From JACMRP01 sp047302465 (GTDB lineage: Bacteria > Bdellovibrionota > Bdellovibrionia > Bdellovibrionales > Bdellovibrionaceae), in NCBI RefSeq assembly GCF_047302465.1, contig NZ_CP178621.1, forward strand, positions 3,348,001-3,412,000: a stretch of 64,000 nt of DNA, given 5' to 3'. Shown here piece after piece: positions 60,788-64,000 of the stretch (position 1 is its first letter; every line of letters begins with the position of its first letter). Below the pieces are notes generated by a model, which saw nothing but the letters and a program-made list of their open reading frames with translations, did no database searches and was not told where the DNA came from. The position numbers were made by a program, and so were the translations under genes.

Positions 60788-61834
60788 ATGATTACCGCAG
60801 CAAAAATCCATGAAATTCCAGGCGACGTTCTTCACTATGTGCAAGGTCCCTTGGGAGCAAAGGTCCAAAAGGTTCTTCCCCCAGATCTTGCCAACCCCGA
60901 AGCTCTTGTTTTCGTCAGCAAGCAAGATCAATTAGAGCAAGCCCTTAAACAAAACGCCTCGATCGTAGTGGCTCATAAAAGTCTCAAAATACCCGAGAAG
61001 TCTCACGCCTGCTTCTTTACTACTCCACACATCCCGTTGGCTATGGCGACGATCGGAAGCCTCTTCGACAAAAAGATCCAGCGCTTCCAGCAAGACGAAC
61101 ACATTCATCCAAAAAGTTGTGTTCATCCAACCGCTCAACTTGGTAAAAACGTTGTTGTGGGACCTTGCGCCGTTATTGGTGCTGAGGTCAAAATCGGCGA
61201 CAACTGTTTGATTGGGGCCAATGTGGTAATCGAAAGCCACGCGCATATCGGTCATAACACCATTATCCACCCACAAGTTCTCGTGGGCGCTTACTGCGAG
61301 GTCGGAGCATTCTGCGAGATCCAACCGCATGCCACGATCGGCTCGGATGGTTTTGGTTTTGTCCCGCTCAAAGAATCGCATCCAGTGAAAATCCCCCAAA
61401 TCGGAAAAGTCGTTATTGAAGATCATGTCGAAATCGGTGCGAACTGTACGATTGATCGCGCAGCCCTCACCGAGACTCGCATTCGTGCGGGAACTAAAAT
61501 CGACAACCTCTGCCATATCGCGCACAACTGTGAAATCGGTGAAAACTCTCTGATTGCAGCGGGCTTCATGGTGGCAGGCTCTAGTAAGATCGGCAGAAAC
61601 TTTATGGTGGGCGGCAACACGGTCGTCGCTGATCATATCGAAATCACCGACAACGTGATGCTAGCGGGTCTTTCCGGCGTCACGAATGACATCACCGAGC
61701 CAGGGCCCTATGGCGGTTACCCATTGCAACCGCTCAAAGAATCTCTTAAAAATTTGGCAAACACAGTTCATCTCACTAAAATGCGCAAACAACTCAGCCG
61801 CATCATGAAACACTTGAATCTCTCTGAGGAATAG
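60788..61834 (+). CDS. lpxD: UDP-3-O-(acyl)glucosamine N-acyltransferase
   Basis: LpxD adds the second acyl chain in lipid A synthesis. The 348-aa protein has the N-terminal uridine-binding region (KSHACFFTTPHIPLAMATI) and a left-handed beta-helix of hexapeptide repeats (IGDNCLIGANVVIESHAHIG). Then come GSDGFGFVP, CTIDRAALTETRIRAGTKID, the catalytic His region NLCHIAHNCEIGENSLIAAG, and a C-terminal helix. ATG 60788 has AGAGGTG a few nt upstream; the earlier in-frame GTG at 60761 lacks a ribosome site. It stands alone, without lpxA, fabZ or bamA, so it may be a second LpxD. Confidence 0.93.
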   Translation: MITAAKIHEIPGDVLHYVQGPLGAKVQKVLPPDLANPEALVFVSKQDQLEQALKQNASIVVAHKSLKIPEKSHACFFTTPHIPLAMATIGSLFDKKIQRFQQDEHIHPKSCVHPTAQLGKNVVVGPCAVIGAEVKIGDNCLIGANVVIESHAHIGHNTIIHPQVLVGAYCEVGAFCEIQPHATIGSDGFGFVPLKESHPVKIPQIGKVVIEDHVEIGANCTIDRAALTETRIRAGTKIDNLCHIAHNCEIGENSLIAAGFMVAGSSKIGRNFMVGGNTVVADHIEITDNVMLAGLSGVTNDITEPGPYGGYPLQPLKESLKNLANTVHLTKMRKQLSRIMKHLNLSEE

Positions 61835-61842
61835 GAGCTCTC

Positions 61843-62208
61843 ATGTCTTACGAATTTTATAAAATTCTGCACATCACTGGTTTAATCTTGCTGTTCTTCG
61901 GCCTCAGCTCAGCGCTTACTTTGAAAATGGCTGGCGCTACCTTCACAGGCTCTGTCAAGAAAATGGCATTCCTCACTCATGGTGTGGGACTTTTGTTTTT
62001 GTTAGTCTCTGGCTTTGGCTTGTTGGCAAAACTCGGCATCATGGCTGAAATGCCTGGCTGGGCATGGACCAAGCTTGGAGTTTGGCTTGTCATGGGTGGC
62101 GCGATCGCTCTAGCAAAAAGAAAAGGCCAGCTGGGCTGGCCTATCATGGTTCTTTTTGTCGGCCTCGGCATTTTCGCCGCATGGCTTGCAATCTCTAAAC
62201 CGTTTTAG
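61843..62208 (+). CDS. Small four-helix membrane protein, unknown
   Basis: The 121-aa product has four hydrophobic segments (ILHITGLILLFFGLSSALTL; LTHGVGLLFLLVSGFGLLA; KLGVWLVMGGAIALA; IMVLFVGLGIFAAWLAI). A conserved-looking His is in the first and in the second. The pattern recalls small SirB-like or heme-membrane proteins, but I cannot assign it. AGGAG precedes the ATG by 5 nt. It follows lpxD by 8 bp and so shares its operon. Its stop interlocks with the gene on the other strand (TTAG at 62205-62208). Confidence 0.8.
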   Translation: MSYEFYKILHITGLILLFFGLSSALTLKMAGATFTGSVKKMAFLTHGVGLLFLLVSGFGLLAKLGIMAEMPGWAWTKLGVWLVMGGAIALAKRKGQLGWPIMVLFVGLGIFAAWLAISKPF

Positions 62209-63449
62209 TCGGCAGGGATGTATTTCAAGTTGAAAAGCTTCAACTCGGATTTCTTTTTGGAATCAACATCCATACGAACGGCGTAACCAAGCTCCGAAGG
62301 ATACAACGAGAAAATAAAGCCTTGGCCAAGTTCTACTTGAGTATTATTGGCCACTTTTTCATTCTCTTCAGACAAGAAATCACTAAAACGGTAACGCGCA
62401 AAACGGCGTTCTTTCTGAGTCGCATTCACGTCATTAAAGAAATACTGAATAGGCTCAGTGCTATCCACAAAAGACCAAGAATCCTTTGCCAAATCCAAGT
62501 TTGAACTCAGGATATAATAAACCTCATGAGCCTGAGTTTGCGGAATGTAAACTCGCTCTTTAATTTGCGAGTTCTCGGCATAGATCACACGAATCTTATT
62601 TCCACTTTGAATGATCACGTGAGGATCATTGAACTTCGAAAGCTTCATGACTCGGTCACCAGAACTATATGGGTAGCTCGCCAGCTGTGTACGCGCGACG
62701 ATATCAAGCAACACGATCTGACTTTGAGTGCGAACCAAAATCTGATTGGGCTGTTGCGGGAGGGGCGCCAACCATTTGATATCGCCAAGGCCGGTGATGA
62801 ACGGATCCAGGTTGCCCCAGCTCTTGTCATCCATGCACTTTTCAAGGTCGTTCACAACAACGATAGACCCATTATTCAGGCCCAAAATCAATTTGCCATC
62901 GGCATTCAAGTCACCCGCAGAGATCGTTGAAAAACCTGCGACGCTCGCGCCACCAACCCACTTGTTTAAAACGGTGCCGGTGTTTCCAAGCTTCATCATT
63001 CCTACAGACATCAAATCGTCATAGATCACCACAAGACCCTTGCTCGGTAAGAACGCAGCAGATCTTGGCGTGCCTTGAAACTTGATCGGAGAGTGCTGAG
63101 CCTGATCGAACTTATCAAAGATGGTCAGTTCTTTCAGAGACAAATCGATAATGTAGTTTCCGTTATTCCCATAAAGAACAAAGTGGTCGTCTTGGGGATT
63201 ACGAACTCCGAACGAGCGAATGTGCTTCATATTCGTCACATCAAAGTGATGAATACGACGAACCGTTTTATCAAATAAAACCAAACTCTGAGACTCCCCT
63301 TCATCTGGGGTGTTCAAAGAAGCAACGCTCTTGGTGGGATTACCGATATTGTAATTGTCTTCACTGTCGTGACTTAAGCCAGGACCACAGGCCACAAGGC
63401 CGCTTGTGAAGATCAAACATAACGTTAAAGAGATATTTTTAAAATCCAT
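62205..63449 (-). CDS. Lipoprotein, probable beta-propeller
   Basis: The 414-aa product has a lipobox (CLIFTSGLVAC, Cys about 20). The rest is made of repeated short beta segments with a turn-like Asn/Asp-Gly pattern (HFVLYGNNGNYIIDLSLKEL; VVIYDDLMSVGMMKLGNTG; LILGLNNGSIVVVNDLEKC; ILVRTQSQIVLLDIVART), which suggests a beta-propeller as in WD40 or PQQ-like folds. No enzyme motifs. GGGAG lies 6 nt before ATG 63449; the start lies inside the 3' end of the upstream gene. Co-transcribed with the outer-membrane protein. Confidence 0.8.
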   Translation of the reverse strand: MDFKNISLTLCLIFTSGLVACGPGLSHDSEDNYNIGNPTKSVASLNTPDEGESQSLVLFDKTVRRIHHFDVTNMKHIRSFGVRNPQDDHFVLYGNNGNYIIDLSLKELTIFDKFDQAQHSPIKFQGTPRSAAFLPSKGLVVIYDDLMSVGMMKLGNTGTVLNKWVGGASVAGFSTISAGDLNADGKLILGLNNGSIVVVNDLEKCMDDKSWGNLDPFITGLGDIKWLAPLPQQPNQILVRTQSQIVLLDIVARTQLASYPYSSGDRVMKLSKFNDPHVIIQSGNKIRVIYAENSQIKERVYIPQTQAHEVYYILSSNLDLAKDSWSFVDSTEPIQYFFNDVNATQKERRFARYRFSDFLSEENEKVANNTQVELGQGFIFSLYPSELGYAVRMDVDSKKKSELKLFNLKYIPAD

Positions 63450-64000
63450 AGCTAGCTCCCAAAGCAAAAGTTGTTCCAGCTTTCTTGTATTCGAGGGTCA
63501 CCTGATTATCGATATTGAAGGAATAAGGCATACTTGAGTACCCGAAACCGGCATACGCCCACATCCCCGACTTGAAGGGAATGAAATAGTTACAGCTTAG
63601 TGTATAACCAATCGACGCTGCATCCGCAGTAGTTCCAATGTTTGGATCGTTAATTTCATACTTCGCTTTCATGACATCCACAGTGCCCGAAAAGACGAAA
63701 TGCGACTGCCCCGCAAACGTCAGTGGATTGCTAAACGGAAGCCAACGATAAGCGCCGCCCACACTCAAGATGTCTTGGGTCTCGCGGGCTTCGATGGTGC
63801 TCATCAGTGCCTTATCTCCTGCAAAATGTGAATACTGTGCAAGGACTCCAAGCTCGTGCGTAAATTGATAACGGAATCCCAACTGAGCTCCAGAGGTGTT
63901 TTCAACGTCGTAGGGCGTGGTTGTATCGTTGGGTCTTGTAATACTCGCAAAAGACAAGCTTAACCAATTTTGCTTATAACTTTTAGAGCGTTTCTCGGCC
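63439..64000 (-). CDS. Outer-membrane beta-barrel protein (partial, N-terminus outside window)
   Basis: The frame is open through base 64000, so the N-terminus is missing. The visible 187 residues are a barrel: NWLSLSFASI, GAQLGFRYQFTHELGVLAQY, GTVDVMKAKYEI, IGYTLSCNYFIPF, WAYAGFGYSSMPYSFNI and a last strand ending TFALGASYGF with a terminal Phe. It overlaps the lipoprotein start by 11 bp, so the two are translationally coupled and may form an outer-membrane complex. Family not assigned. Confidence 0.78.
   Translation of the reverse strand, partial: AEKRSKSYKQNWLSLSFASITRPNDTTTPYDVENTSGAQLGFRYQFTHELGVLAQYSHFAGDKALMSTIEARETQDILSVGGAYRWLPFSNPLTFAGQSHFVFSGTVDVMKAKYEINDPNIGTTADAASIGYTLSCNYFIPFKSGMWAYAGFGYSSMPYSFNIDNQVTLEYKKAGTTFALGASYGF

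Noticed and set aside
60932..61636. 234-codon minus-strand frame
   Set aside because: Antisense to lpxD; arises from the regular hexapeptide-repeat codons.
63439..63957. Complete gene starting with TTG 63957
   Set aside because: The frame continues without a stop to base 64000 and the upstream residues form the first barrel strand, so the gene is cut by the window edge.
1..64000. tRNA, rRNA, IS elements or att sites
   Set aside because: None seen on reading the intergenic regions; small structured RNAs without clear motifs could be missed.

Overview
The window looks like a chromosomal segment of a predatory Bdellovibrio-type bacterium (Bdellovibrionota). This rests on moderate GC content, many exported and lipid-anchored proteins of unknown family, the FQNC-type lipoprotein signal at 24036, a dense set of secreted peptidases, and a mitochondrial-type EF-G. 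The genus is inferred from these traits and not from a database match. I saw no phage, IS element, CRISPR array, rRNA or tRNA gene.

Layout. 1-3415 (minus): a partial ABC-F ATPase, the N-degron transferase aat, a membrane-anchored unknown and a metzincin-type lipoprotein. 3572-11462 (plus): a four-gene exported cluster with a 1122-aa unknown protein, a subtilisin-like protease with a long C-terminal extension, a poly-Gly lipoprotein and a Pro/Gly-rich protein, closed by a strong terminator. 11606-23743: small exported proteins, two core enzymes (fabH, recQ), a fusA paralogue of the mitochondrial EF-G1 type, an M3 peptidase, another metzincin-type lipoprotein, an S1-repeat protein and an OmpA-domain lipoprotein. 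24036-31269: a lipoprotein with collagen-like PG repeats and EF-hand-like motifs; the operon CNNM/CBS protein-cutA-pyrE; a Cys-containing exported protein; and a DsbD-like/redoxin pair. 31418-36551 (minus): a methyltransferase with the E1 alpha and beta subunits of a 2-oxoacid dehydrogenase, then a Prc-like S41 protease. 36663-40900 (minus): topA, a small outer-membrane protein and a HAD protein. 41029-44589: a run of short transcription units that appear to be leaderless, with the -10 box 6-7 nt from the ATG. 44471-46013: two exported-protein genes between 34-bp direct repeats. 46011-53839 (minus): tldE, tldD, a single-chain ABCC-type ABC transporter with a 24-codon ORF upstream, and rsgA. 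54219-57007: a lipoprotein gene facing a CHASE2-cyclase-PilZ receptor. 57159-60644 (minus): a Lys/Ala-rich histone-like protein, infA, tex and a 31-aa very basic protein ending in a chain of hairpins. 60788-64000: an lpxD homologue, a small membrane protein, then a beta-propeller-like lipoprotein and a partial outer-membrane protein on the minus strand.

The strongest leads are: the cyclase fused to a c-di-GMP-binding PilZ domain (54728-57007); the unannotated 31-aa basic protein with its structured 3' end (57159-57374); the cluster of candidate leaderless genes; the ABCC-like full transporter with the classic asymmetric ATP sites; two small ORFs with near-perfect Shine-Dalgarno sequences (52554 and 53922); and the direct-repeat-flanked cassette at 44.5-46.0 kb. 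Functions named for families come from motifs read by eye; no database search was run.
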